DNA of 64,000 nt from Corydoras sp. C115 (GCA_019802505.1 JAFMOC010000512.1:200001-264000); one strand, 5' to 3'. Counted from the stretch's first letter, positions 50,583-61,805 are shown. The notes: generated by a model from the sequence alone, not told the origin. Program-made: numbers and translations.

Positions 50583-50672
50583 GCGCTGTAAGGTGGTGCG
50601 TCTGCACCACCACGTCGGTGCCACTGCAGCACTGAGCATCATCCATCACCCTAATGATCCTGAGCATGTAGA
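50583..50672 (-). repeat. Teleost interspersed repeat fragment, minus
   Basis: GCCACTGCAGCACTGAGCATC and ATCCATCACCCTAATGATCC are the reverse complement of the 24895/25690/52785 family. Confidence 0.6.
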
Positions 50673-51104
50673 GGAACAAAAAGTATGTAAAGTATGAAAA
50701 AAACATTAAAACGTCGCAGGGGAACCCCCCCCCTCCCGAGTAGATTGGGGTATTGGGGTGGTAGATTGGTCTGTTCTTCTCTGGGAAAGTAATCTAAAGG
50801 GGCTAAATTGGGTTCCGTTGTGGACACCGGTGTGAGCGCCGCACACTCCCCGGATTTCATCAGCCCGAGGATACGCTCCTCCGTGCGCTCGCGTGCCGCT
50901 TTCGGGATCTTTGATTGGCGTGCCGGCGCGTTGGGGGCGTCGGAAAAGGAACCAACCGACGGAACAGCACCGCCGGACGGGCCGCAGATGGAAACATCGG
51001 AACCTCGACTGCCACACACGATGCTACGGGCAAGTGGGCACGGTGCCCAACCATCATGCTGGGATAATGTAAGACTCTTTTTGGATACAAGCTTCTAGAA
51101 CATG
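50673..51104. other. CpG-rich unique DNA
   Basis: Frames of 122, 103 and 96 codons overlap on both strands; none recognised. Confidence 0.4.
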
Positions 51105-52310
51105 TTATGGGTCGTGGGGGGAGGGGTTGACCATCCCCATCCCCATCGAAGGGAGAACGTTCCAGTTGCTGGGCAGATAAACCCAGGACAATCTATCGCT
51201 GGGCACACACTATATGGGGCAATTTAGAGTACTCTTTTACCTTAAATCCATGTTTCTGGACTGTGGGAGTAAACCGGAGAACCCTGAGGAACCCCACGCG
51301 GACACGGGGAGAACATGCAAACTCCACCCAGATTGGGATTCCAACCCATTTGGATGAGAGGCGGCTGCATGCACTGTTTGGGGCAATTTAGAGCAGCTAA
51401 TTCACCTTGAATCCATGTTTTTGGACTGTGGGTTGGGGGGGGTGGTTCCCCATGCTCATGCCTATTTAGGGGAGAATGTTTTGGTCGCTGGGCTGAGACA
51501 ACCAGGACAGAGCACCAATATATCGCCGGTCACACACACATGCACGAATGGGGCAATTTGTAGCAGCGAATTCACCTTGAATTCATGTTTTTGGACTGTG
51601 AGTTCAAAGATGGGGGGTTTTCCTATGCCCATGCCCATTCAGGGGAGAACGTTTGGGGCGCTGGGAATATACACCCAGGACAGGGTGCCAATCTATCACT
51701 GGGCACACACTTTATATGGGGCAATTTAGAGCATTCAATTCACACTATATTCCATGTTTTTGGGAGCGTGGGAGTAAACCGGAGAACCCTAAGGAACCCC
51801 ACGCGGACACGGGGAGAACATGCAAACTCCACCCAGATTGGGATTCCAACCCATTTGGATGAGAGGCGGCTGCATGCACTGTTTGGGGCAATTTAGAGCA
51901 GCTAATTCACCTTTTGGACTGGGTTGGGGGGGGGTTCCCCATGCTCATGCCTATTTAGGGGAGAATGTTTTGGTCGCTGGGCTGAAACAACCAGGACAGA
52001 GCACCAATATATCGCCGGTCACACACACATGCACGAATGGGGCAATTTGTAGCAGCGAATTCACCTTGAATCCATGTTTTTGGGTGGTTCGAAAGGTGGA
52101 GGGGGGTTTCCTATGCCCATTCAGGGGAGAACGTTTGGGGCGCTGGGAATATACACCCAGGACAGGGTGCCAATCTATCACTGGGCACACACTTTATATG
52201 GGGCAATTTAGAGCATTCAATTTACACTATATTCCATGTTTTTGGGAGCGTGGGAGTAAACCGGAGAACCCAGAGCAAACTCCACCCAGATCCACTGAGC
52301 CGCTGTGACG
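51105..52310 (-). repeat. SINE-A-derived higher-order array, about 505-bp unit
   Basis: TGCATGCACTGTTTGGGG marks units at 51366 and 51871 (505 bp apart). Each unit contains three successive minus SINE-A middle pieces with private differences (CATGCTCATGCCTATTTAGG; GCACGAATGGGGCAATTTG; ATTCCATGTTTTTGGGAGCG), then CATTTGGATGAGAGGCGGC. The final unit ends with the same AGCAAACTCCACCCAGATC joint as the 48.5-kb copy. Confidence 0.93.
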
Positions 52311-52335
52311 CCCCCCCCCCCCCCCCCCCCCCCCC
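52303..52335. repeat. Poly-C tract
   Basis: Uninterrupted C run of about 24 bases after CGCTGTGACG. Confidence 0.85.
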
Positions 52336-52784
52336 ATTGACGTGAGTGTTGTAAACATTCGAACATCAAAGGGCCTTCCCCAAACTGTTCTCCCAAATGA
52401 AAAGCATGGCCTGAATGCATATGGACGGTGTGTCCTCATACTTTTTGTCTCCGTCAGCCCGACGTGTCTCACGACCTCTAACGGCTGCTGATTGGACGTA
52501 ATGGGCGGTGATTGCTCGTTGTCTGTCTGCCGTGTCTCGCGTTGCGCCGGCGGAGCGGCGTCGCCGCGCTGCGTTTACACAACATTAATCAGACGTGTTT
52601 ATTGTCGGCGGTATTAATACTTCATGGTTCGGCGGTTTCCACGAGAGACAAAGACATTACAGCGGCGCGTTGCACGGCGTGCGCCTGCGCCTGCGCCACC
52701 ACCTTCGTACGCACCACCACGCATACACAGACAAGGATTAGGACACACCCCCTAATTATTGATTACAATTCTGTTTATACATAC
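52336..52784. other. Unique region with a Tc1-type scrap
   Basis: GGGCCTTCCCCAAACTGTTC at 52371 and TCCTCATACTTTTTGTC at 52433 are minus-strand Tc1-type fragments. 52440-52700 is CpG-rich; TGCGCCTGCGCCTGCGCC at 52679 is a short tandem repeat. No gene. Confidence 0.45.
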
Positions 52785-52995
52785 TGTTAGTCTCCTTTAG
52801 TACGTTCTGATGATCAGGACCCCCCCACTGTGCGGGTGTTATTAGGGTGGTGGATCATGCGCAGTACTGCAGTGAGGCTGACATGGTGGTGCAGGTGTGT
52901 ATAAACCCTGCATCCACCCTCTGTACACACCATTACACACCTCCACCTCAGGCACAGGGAGGACATGCAGGACCTTCATGCTGCGACGCTGCACC
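52785..52995 (+). repeat. Teleost interspersed repeat, longest copy
   Basis: CTCCTTTAGTACGTTCTGATG, GGTGTTATTAGGGTGGTGG, GCAGTACTGCAGTGAGGC, TGACATGGTGGTGCAGG and further GCACAGGGAGGACATGCAGG. It aligns in order with 24895-25110. Confidence 0.7.
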
Positions 52996-53274
52996 ACCAC
53001 CTCACAAAAAGCAACCACCTGACGTCGAATTAAAGGTTTATCGGGTTAGGGTGGAGAGCAAAAATTTAGTCTACAGGTTGGCGGTTCGAACCTCAGGCCA
53101 AAAGCTGTGCACCACATTAAAATATACAGAGCTCCTCGGCCGCAGCGCCCCCTAATGGCGACAAGCGTGGCGGCGCTTTGGGAGCTTTCCACTCACTCAG
53201 ACTCCTCCACCTTAATGCTGAACGGTGTGGATGTGTTATTTGTCGTCGCCTGGGTTCACAGATTTCCACTGTCT
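52996..53274. other. Spacer with B-box-like tRNA relic
   Basis: CTACAGGTTGGCGGTTCGAACC at 53072 contains a B box (GGTTCGAACC), probably from a tRNA-derived SINE head; no A box is visible. Confidence 0.35.
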
Positions 53275-55330
53275 ACGGGGTGGGGGTGGGGGTGGGGTTC
53301 TCCATGCCCATCCAGTGGGGAACGTTTCAGTACAGGGTGCCACTCTATATGGGGCAATTTAGAGGCAATTTTACACTTTACCTTAAATCCATGTGTTTGG
53401 ACTGTGGGAGGAAACCGGAGAACCCGGAGGAAACCCACACAGACATGGGGAGGACATGGAAACTCCTCCCAGATCGGAATTCACAACCTGTATCGCGGGT
53501 GCCTAGAGGAGAACATGCCAACCACAGCGCCCCTGCTGACGCCCCGCCGCCCCGGCAGAACCCCCCCCCCGGGCTGATACACCCAGGACAGGATGCAACT
53601 CTATATGGGGCAATTTAGAGGCAATTTTACACTTTACCTTGAATCCATGTGTTTGGACTGTGGGAGGAAACCGGAGAACCCGGAGGAAACCCACACAGAC
53701 ACAGGGAGAACATGCAAACTCCTCCCAGATTGGAATTCACAACCTGTATCGCGGGTGCCTAGAGGAGAACATGCCAACCACGACGCCACAGCGCCGTCAT
53801 CTATCGGCCACCTGATTTGCATCATCAAAGGAAATGCGCCCGGCGTGTTCCGCGTACGAATAACGTCTAGAACCCCAACCCGAGATGGCTGGCGGGAACG
53901 CCGGCGCCCCCTGCAGTTAGCTTTAAATGAGATAATTGAATGAGCGCTCAGCCGAAATCCACGTGGATTAATACGGCGCGGCGGCGTCTCCGTTAGACGT
54001 CAGACGGGGTAACAAGCACGTGAGCCGCCCCTGCTGACGCCCCGGCAGAACCCCCCTTCCCCCCGGGCAGATTACCACCAGGACAGGGATGCACACTCTA
54101 TATGGGGCAATTTAGAGGCAATTTTACACTTTACCTTGAATCCATGTGTTTGGACTGTGGAAGGAAACCGGAGAACCCGGAGGAAACCCACACAGACACA
54201 GGGAGAACATGGAAACTCCTCCCAGATTGGAATTCACAACCTGTATCGCGGGTGCCTAGAGGAGAACATGCCAACCACAGCTCCACATGAGCCGCCCCTG
54301 CCTACGCCTCGCTGCCCTGGCAGAACCCCCCCCCGGGCTGATACACCCAGGACAGGATGCCACTCTATATGGGGCAATTTAGAGGCAATTTTACACTTTA
54401 CCTTGAATCCATGTGTTTGGACTGTGGAAGGAAACCGGAGAACCCGGAGGAAACCCACACAGACATGGGGAGGACATGGAAACTCCTCCCAGATCGGAAT
54501 TCACAACCTGTATCGCGGGTGCTTAGAGGAGAACATGCCAACCACGACGCCACAGCGCCGTCATCTATCGGCCACCTGATTTGCATCATCAAAGGAAATG
54601 CGCCCGGCGTGTTCCGCGTACGAATAACGTCTAGAACCCCAACCCGAGATGGCTGGCGGGAACGACGGCGCCCCCTGCAGTTAGCTTTAAATGAGATCAT
54701 TGAATGAGCGCTCAGCCGAAATCCACGTGGATTAATACGGCGCGGCGGCGTCTCCGTTAGACGTCAGACGGGGTAACAAGCACGTGAGCCGCCCCTGCTG
54801 ACGCCCCGGCAGAACCCCCCCCTTCCCCCCCGGGCAGATACACCCAGGACAGGATGCCACTCTATATGGGGCAATTTAGAGGCAATTTTACACTTTACCT
54901 TGAATCCATGTGTTTGGACTGCGGGAGGAAACCGGAGAACCCGGAGGAAACCCACACAGACATGGGGAGGACATGGAAACTCCTCCCAGATCGGAATTCA
55001 CAACCTGTATCGCGGGTGCTTAGAGGAGAACATGCCAACCACGACGCCACAGCTCCGTCCTCTATCGGCCACCTGATTTGCATCATCAAAGGAAACGCGC
55101 CCGGCATGTTCCGCGTACGAATAACGTCTAGAACCCCAACCCGAGATGGATGGCGGGAACGCCGGCGCCCCCTGCAGTTAGCTTTAAATGAGATAATTGA
55201 ATGAGCGCTCAGCCGAAATCCACGTGGATTAATACGGCGTGGCGGCGTCTCCGTCTCCGTTAGACGTCAGACGGGGTAACAAGCACGTGAGCCGCCCCTG
55301 CTGACGCCCCGCCGCCCCGGCAGAGCCACC
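53275..55330 (+). repeat. Composite tandem array: SINE-A pieces plus 270-bp unique module
   Basis: SINE-A minus modules (CTCTATATGGGGCAATTTAG to GGAGAACATGCCAACCAC) at about 53275-53530, 53575-53790, 54065-54290, 54335-54550 and 54835-55050. A module unrelated to SINE-A (CTATCGGCCACCTGATTTGC to GTAACAAGCACGTGAGCC) follows at 53801, 54564 and 55062. Spacings are 763 and 498 bp. Copies differ by few bases, so the array is young. Confidence 0.94.
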
Positions 55331-56048
55331 CCCCCCCTTCCCCCCCGGTTCTCTGGTGGCTGATGAAACGGCGCCCGGGCTCGCGGAGCGCTCTCATTAA
55401 TGATTCATGGTTCCGCTGATTAAACGGCGTCGTAAACCCGGCGAGCGGCTCACGCGCCCCGTCCGCCGTTGATTAAGTCCTCGAGTGTCAACACGGCGGC
55501 GCGGAACCCGAACGCTGGCAAACATAATCACCGGCATGTCGGATCCGCGTCCTCGCCGTCGCCGCCTGTTTGTTTACGTCCCGGGCCTTCCGCCACGCCG
55601 ACCGCCGTCTGAGCTCGGAACGCCGCTCTCAACAAACACAGCAACGGGAACCGTGGGACGGACGGGAGAGGCCTCGGGGATGGTTCCGCACGTGCTTTGC
55701 GGCCTATCCCGGAAATCCTACATATATATACATATATAAGGATCCACTGACATGCACAGGGACTTTAGTATGTTCTCCACATGATCCGATCGAGAAAGTA
55801 AATCAGAGCTCTGAGAAAAACAAACGGGTAAATATGGGGGTGTGGAGAACATGCCAACTTCCCACCCAAAGGCCCTTGAATCAAACCTCGAACCTTATTT
55901 GGGCAATGAAACGAGGGTTCCTGCACCGCCCCCTGTAGGGAGACGGGGAGAGGATGTATGGCCCTCCAGCACCATGTGGTTCTGTGATGGTTCTGCACAA
56001 GCACAGGTCTGAGAAACAGGTCTGAGGGGGGGGAGGGGTCACGTCAGT
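55331..56048. other. CpG-rich unique region
   Basis: 55360-55700 is CpG-dense with TTAATGATTCATGG words. Opposing frames of 84-122 codons; none recognised. No repeat otherwise. Confidence 0.4.
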
Positions 56049-56415
56049 GCTGCGGATCCAGGTTCGAATCCCGATCTGGGTGGAGTTTCCATGTTCTCCC
56101 CATGTCCGTGTGGGTTGCCTCCGGGTTCTCCGGTTTCCTCCCACAGTCCAAAAACATGGATCAAGGTCAATTGAATTCTCCAAATTGCCCCATATAGAGT
56201 GTGTCTGTGTGAGTGTGTTCAGTGATACAGTGGCTTAGTGGTTTGGCATGTTCTCCTCTCAGCGCTAGGGATTCCCAGTTCGAATCCCCATCTGGGTGGA
56301 GTTTCCATGTTCTCCCCATGTCCGTGTGGGTTGCCTCCGGGTTCTCCGGTTTCCTCCCACAGTCCAAAAACATGGATCAAGGTCAATTGACTGCTCTAAA
56401 TTGCCCCATGAAGAG
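56049..56415 (+). mobile_element. Two serial SINE-A copies, plus
   Basis: First piece 56049-56224 (from GGTTCGAATCC to GTGTTCAGTGATA, tail missing), second 56225-56415 (from CAGTGGCTTAGTGG to TTGCCCCATGAAGAG). They share CCCATGTCCGTGTGGGTTGCC, not seen in other copies, so one is a duplicate of the other. Confidence 0.88.
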
Positions 56416-57227
56416 TGTGTATAGGAAAAGGGGCGGGTGGTCGAGCCGGTTCCACGCGGAGGCGCTGGTGAGCGCCATAGGCCGATCGATCACGAGCAGG
56501 GCCGCAGGAGGCGTCGGCGTGATCTGCCCCCCGTATTCTACCCCCGCGTGGTGGCGGGAATCCCCCCGTGTTCCGTCTCTGCGGTCGCCTCCAGCGCCAC
56601 CGCCATCCGTCTGCCCTCAAACGAACGCTGACTGGCTTTAATTAACCCCGCGGCCTCGTTAATAATTCATGTCGGTGATAAACGGCGTGTTCGTGCTGAG
56701 ACGGCGGAAAGCGAACGCACACGCGCTCGCCGGCCACTTTATTAGAGACACCGGTCCCGCTAAACGCAGCCCCCCCCCCCATCCCCGTCATCCGACCCGA
56801 CCGGGTTCGAGTCATCGTCCTGTTCGAAGGAGAACCGTCCAGGTTGTCCAGGTTCTAGTGAAGGACGCTGCTGCACTTTGGGCCGCGTTCCTCATCCTTT
56901 AATCGCCCCGACGCCCCGCTGCGCTGATTTATGGGCTGCGTGCTGCGCAGGTAATCGTCCACCCAACAGGTTCTCAAACCCCCACCAAGGCCGGGTGTCC
57001 AATTAAGTCCGCCGCCTGACGCGTCAAGGCCGAGCGTCGAGCCGTGATTTCATCCGTTAAAGTCTCGTTAAGGCCGCCGTGGAACCCGAGACCACGTGGA
57101 GACGCCACGCCCACTTTTAGATCCTATCCCTGATCCGTGTCCCGCACGCTGGACTCCCACAGATCTCTGACGGCTTCGGGGGTAATTTATTCGCTTACAT
57201 TTATTTTTATTGTTTCTCAGCGCGGAG
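56416..57227. other. CpG-rich unique region
   Basis: Very CpG-dense with interspersed TTTAATTAACC and TTAATAATTCATG. Frames on both strands overlap; no gene recognised. Confidence 0.4.
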
Positions 57228-57548
57228 CCGCGTGGTGGCGTGGCGGTCAGCACGTCCGCGGGGGATCCAGGTTCGAATCCCCATCTGGGTGGAGTTTGCG
57301 TGTTCTCTCCATGTCCTCTGGGTTCTCTGATTGCCTCCCACAGGCCTAAAATGTGGATTCAAGGTAAACTGAATGCTCTAAATTGTCCCATACAGAGTGT
57401 GAGTGAGTCCAAAAGCATGGGTCCATGGTGAATTGGCTGCTCTAAGTTGCCCCTATAATAGTGTGCATGTGTGATAGTTTGGCGTCCTGTCCTGGGTGTA
57501 TCTGCCCAGCTCCCAAAACATTCTCCCCTGGATTGACATGGGGTACCC
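57228..57548 (+). mobile_element. SINE-A, plus, with internal duplication
   Basis: Head GTGGTGGCGTGGCGGTC, intact GGTTCGAATCC and body. The central block (TCCAAAAACATG...TCTAAATTG) occurs twice: GAATGCTCTAAATTGTCC at 57371 and GGCTGCTCTAAGTTGCCC at 57435. The second version founds the array at 57725. Confidence 0.88.
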
Positions 57549-57692
57549 CCCCCCCCCACTCACCCCACCCCCCCCACCTCACCCCCACCCCCCCCCCCCC
57601 CCCCCCCCCCCCCACCCCCCCCCCCCCCCCCCCCCCTCCCCCACCCCCCCACCCCCTCCACCTTCCTCCCCCCCCCCCCCCCCCCCCCCCCG
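57549..57692. repeat. C-rich tract with CACC interruptions
   Basis: About 140 bases, over 90 percent C. It sits where SINE-A normally has GGAACCCC followed by CGCGACC, i.e. an expansion of the SINE's own C-run. Confidence 0.85.
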
Positions 57693-57724
57693 AAGCCACA
57701 CCTACAAACCCACATTTTAAAAAC

Positions 57725-58920
57725 ATATATTCACGAAAAATAAATTGCCCCACATAGTGTGTGTGTGAGTAAGTGTGTGCTCAGTGATGGAATGGCACCC
57801 TGTCCTGGGTGTATCTGCCCAACGCCCCTAATGCCCCCCCCCCATAGCGCCCCCACCACAACTTCCCCTAAACCCAGAGTCCAAAAACATGGGTCCAAGG
57901 TAAATTGGCTGCTCTAAGTTGCCCCTATAATAGAGTGTGTGTGCAAAGTAATAGATTGGCGTCCTGTCCTGGGTGTATCTGCCCAGCGCCCCAAACGTTC
58001 TCCCCTGGATGAGCATGTGGAACCCCCCCCACCACAACCCCCCCATAACCCCCCCCATAAAACCCACAGTCCAAAAACATGGATCCAAGGTAAATTGGCT
58101 GCTCTAAGTTGCCCCTATTATAGTGTGAGTGTGTGCCAAGTAATAGATTGGCGCCCTGTCCTGGGTGTATCTGCTCAAGGCCCCAAACGTTCTCCCCTGG
58201 ATAGGCATGGGGAACCCCCCCCAAACCCAGAGTCCAACAACATGGGCCCAAGATAAATTGGCTGCTCTAAGTTGGCCCTATAATAGTGTAAGTGTGCTCA
58301 GTAATAGATTGCCCCCCTGTCCTGGGTGTATCTGCCCAGCGCCCCAAACGTTCTCCCCTGGATGAGCATGTGGAACCCCCCCTACGACCCCCCCCCCTTA
58401 AAACCCACAGTCCAAAAACATGGATCCAAGGTACATTGGCTGCTCTAAGTTGCCCCTATAATAGTGTGTGTGTGCAAAGTAAACGTGGATTCAAGGTAAA
58501 CTGAATGCTCTAAATTGCCCCATATAGAGTGTGAGTGAGTCCAAAAACATAGGTCCAATGTAAATTGGTTGCTCTAAGTTGCCCCTATAATAGTGTGAGT
58601 GTGTGCCAAGTAATAGATTGGCGCCCTGTCCTGGGTGTATCTGCCCAGCACCCCAAACGTTCTCCCCTGGATAGGCCCCCATGCCCAAACCCAGAGTCCA
58701 AAAACATGGGTCCAAGATAAATTGGCTGCTCTAAGTTGCCCCTATAATAGTGTGAGTGTGCCCAGTAATAGATTGCCCCCCTGTCCTGGATGTATCTGCC
58801 CAGCGCCCCAAACATTCTCCCCTGGATGAGCATGGGGAACCCCCCCCCCTTCCCTTAAAACCCACAGTCCAAAAACATGGATCCAAGGTAAATTGGCTGC
58901 TCTAAGTTGCCCCATACATT
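57725..58920 (+). repeat. SINE-A-derived satellite, seven units of 130-190 bp
   Basis: GGCTGCTCTAAGTTG occurs at 57907, 58097, 58260, 58438, 58567 (as GGTTGCTC), 58724 and 58895. The unit runs from GTCCAAAAACATGG through CCCTATAATAGTGTGAGTG and CCTGTCCTGGGTGTATCTGCC to CTCCCCTGGATGAGCATG plus a C-run. Only the middle and 3' parts of SINE-A are present. Confidence 0.94.
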
Positions 58921-59804
58921 GTATAGAAAGAGAAATTCACTTACACTTTTTTTATTTTTTTTAAAAAAAAATTTAAAGTCATGTGACCACGTGCTCGTCC
59001 GACACGCCCTGTTCCGTCTGTTGTTCACGCGACGTTGTGTAAACGTTTGCGTGTATCCTCCCACGCCGCGGTTGTCCGTCGCCGCGGGTATCATGCGCGT
59101 AAATTGCACGCCCATCATCTACTTCAGATGTGATTTGTGCCGCGCGAGGCCTCGTCCGACGCCCCCATCAGCCCGCCGCGTGAAGAGCGGCCGCGCCGAG
59201 GTCAGCGCTGACAGTTTAATACGGCCCGACCCCGCGCCTCCACTCCGCCGCCGAATTAATCGAGCAGGGGGGGGGGGCGATCCGGCGGCGCCGCCGGGGT
59301 GAGAGAGGAGAGGTGACCCAATTCATTCCCCTCTCGTTTGTCGGCTAATTAATAAAACTCCAGCTGGCCCCGGTGCCCGACCGGCGAGGAGCCACATTTA
59401 ATTGGAGGAGCGGCGCAGCGTGACGTGGATGATCTCCAATCCTGGTGGCTGTGCCGCGGTACGGGGACGGAACGCCGCGGGGTTTAGAGACGTGACCGGC
59501 GTGTAAGAGGGTCGTTAATGCGTTCCGCGGATGACGAACGGTGGAACCGCGGCCGTGAGGAAGATGAAGGGAAGGGTTTGCCGTTAATGAGCTGATAGAA
59601 CGTGTGGAGGGGGCGTGGCATCAGATGGGGCATTATTACGGATGCAGGGGTCCAATCATGTGGGCTGGATAAGGTGGAGGAAGGGGAATGCCACACCCAC
59701 CTGAGGACTGCACACACCCACAGTGGGGTGGGGGTCACACCTGGGTGCCATGGGTTTGGGGTGGGCGGAGTTAAACTGTTTCTGCATGGCGTAGAGATGA
59801 GGTG
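58921..59804. other. CpG-rich unique region
   Basis: 58980-59560 is CpG-dense. Words such as GGCTAATTAATAAAACTCC and CACATTTAATTGGAGG are of homeodomain type. Opposing frames (131 plus, 162 minus); no recognised gene. Confidence 0.4.
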
Positions 59805-59963
59805 AATTGGCTGCTCTAAGTTGCCCCTATAATATTGTGTGTGTATGTGTGATAGATTGGTGTCCTGTCCTGGGTGTATCTGCCCTGCTCCCAAAACGTT
59901 CTCCCCTGGATGGACATGGGGGAACCCCCCCCCCCAGAAGCCATGCCCCCAAACCCACATTTT
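59805..59963 (+). mobile_element. SINE-A-derived unit, plus
   Basis: GGCTGCTCTAAGTTGCCCC to CCTGGATGGACATGGGG, then CAGAAGCCATGCCCCC and AAACCCACATTTT. It is a close relative of 57435-57720. Confidence 0.88.
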
Positions 59964-60311
59964 TCCCCACATTCATTATCTCCCGCTTTATCCTCTATTA
60001 GGGTCGCGGTGGGGTTCCCCATGCCCATCCAGGGGAGAACGTTTCGGGTGCTGGGCAGATACACCCAGGACAGGGCGCCAATCCATCGCTAAGCACACAC
60101 TCACACTCACAGACACACTCTATATGGGGCAATTTGGAGAACTCAATTGACTTGATCCATGTTTTTGGACTGTGGGAGGAAACCGGAGAACCCGGAGGAA
60201 AACCATGCGGACACAGGGAGAACATGGAAACTCCATCCAGATGGGGAATCGAACCAGGAATCCCTAGCGCTGAGAGGCGAACGTGCCAACCGCTAAGCCA
60301 CCGTGCCACCC
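59964..60311 (-). mobile_element. SINE-A with 12-bp duplication and an in-window empty site
   Basis: Full minus copy from ACATTCATTATCTCCCGC to CGCTAAGCCACCGTGCCACCC. AACCCACATTTT lies at 59952-59963 and 60312-60323. The related segment at 57706-57760 reads CAAACCCACATTTTAAAAAC without a SINE and continues with the same TTCACGAAAAATAAATTGCCC as 60335 onward, so it represents the pre-insertion state. Confidence 0.96.
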
Positions 60312-60323
60312 AACCCACATTTT

Positions 60324-60430
60324 AAAAACACATGTTCACGAAAAATAAATTGCCCCATTATAGTGTGTGTGTGAGTGAGTGTGTGCTCAGTGATAGATTG
60401 GCACCCTGTCCTGGGTGTATCTGCCCATTC
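60324..60430 (+). mobile_element. SINE-A-derived unit, continuation after insertion
   Basis: TTCACGAAAAATAAATTGCCC, GTGTGAGTGAGTGTGTGC and CCTGTCCTGGGTGTATCTGCC, colinear with 57730-57820. Confidence 0.88.
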
Positions 60431-60948
60431 CAGGGAATGGAGGACACGCGATGGGAGAATACAAGGGGTTGGGGTCGTGGATGCCGCCAGGTTGCCCCCA
60501 TTATGCTGGTTGGTGGGGGCAACTAGGACTCGGCTGCACACGAACTAATGTCTCCTGCGAGATGTCAGCTGGAGAGGCGTCACTCAGAGCGGGGAGAACG
60601 GAGACGGTTCTCTCCTGAGGGCTGCGTCACGTCACCTGATGGACGTGTAGGTTTGGCGGTTGTCAGCGGAACGTTCGGAACGTCAGAACAGGGAGAGAGA
60701 GGAGGCTGCAGTTTGCAAAAAAAAAAAAAAAATCTCATGAAATAACTCGGATTTAAGGTGATTTCTTCTCCATCGAGAACATCCTGGGTTTCATTTATTA
60801 CGTTTGGGGAAACAAGCGGCTTTGCTGTGTGAATTTGCATGTTCTCCTCACTCCCTGGAAGCTTTTCCTTTCGGGGGGGGGGAGCTCTGTCTATCGCAGT
60901 CCAAAAATAAAAGTGGTTCCAAGCGGCGGGTGCACATATTTGGAACGA
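60431..60948. other. Unique spacer
   Basis: Poly-A at 60717-60732 and poly-G at 60873-60882. Nothing coding recognised. Confidence 0.4.
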
Positions 60949-60960
60949 GAATTCTTGCGC

Positions 60961-61256
60961 TTGATTAGCATGTTCTCCTCTCAGCACTAGGGATTCCCAT
61001 CTGGGTGGAGTTTGCATGTTCTCCCCGTGTCCGTGTGGGTTTCCTCCGGGTTCTCCGGTTTCCTCCCACAGTCCAAAAACATGGATCAAGTTAATTGAGT
61101 TCTCCAAAATTGCCCCATATAGAGTGTGTATGTGTGCGTCCAGTGATGGATTGCCCCCCTGTCCTGGGTCTATCTGCCCAGCGCCTGAAACTGGATGGGC
61201 ATGGGGAACCCCACCGCAACCCTAATATAGGATAAAGCGGAAGATAATGAATGAAT
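60961..61256 (+). mobile_element. SINE-A with perfect 12-bp duplication, B box deleted
   Basis: Starts at TTGATTAGCATGTTCTCC, reads GGGATTCCCATCTGGG where other copies have the GGTTCGAATCC block, and ends GATAATGAATGAATG. GAATTCTTGCGC is found at 60949-60960 and 61257-61268. Confidence 0.95.
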
Positions 61257-61268
61257 GAATTCTTGCGC

Positions 61269-61805
61269 GCATAGTGACGGGATAGTCCCCACACACTGGT
61301 CCTATCAGAGTGACCTGCCAGGGAGAGGCGTAATATTTAATGGCCTTTCCTTCCCCAACCCCGTGCTCCTCGGTTCCGTCGCCCTGACTTCAGAATGCCC
61401 CGAAGAACCGCGTGGCGTTCTGTTTAGAGCCAGACGCCCCTCCCTCGCTCCGCTTGCCCCGCCGCTGTCCCTCCTCAGGCGCCGGCGGAGCTCCTTAAAG
61501 AACAGAAGGTGACCCGACGTCAGGAGGACGCTCTCCGGCGGCCTTGCGAGACCCGTGGCCTTATCGCGGGAGCTCCATTGGAATTGCTAAACGTGACCTT
61601 CAGCGAGACATTTAAAAATGACCCCGCCTTGCTTTCGGCAGAACTCCGTCCGACTGGACGGGCGACGGGCGGGCGGGCGCCGAACCAACGGGCGGAGATA
61701 AGACGCTTCAGACGTAGAACTTTAAGATAAAACAATGCAGGATTCACAGAGATCAAACGCTGACGGGGTCCGGGGCCTTCGGGACGCCACGCTGCGGAAA
61801 CCAAG
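61269..61805. other. CpG-rich unique DNA before the satellite
   Basis: Opposing frames of 94, 85 and 73 codons. No recognised gene. The last ~60 bases lead into the satellite without a visible partial unit. Confidence 0.4.
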
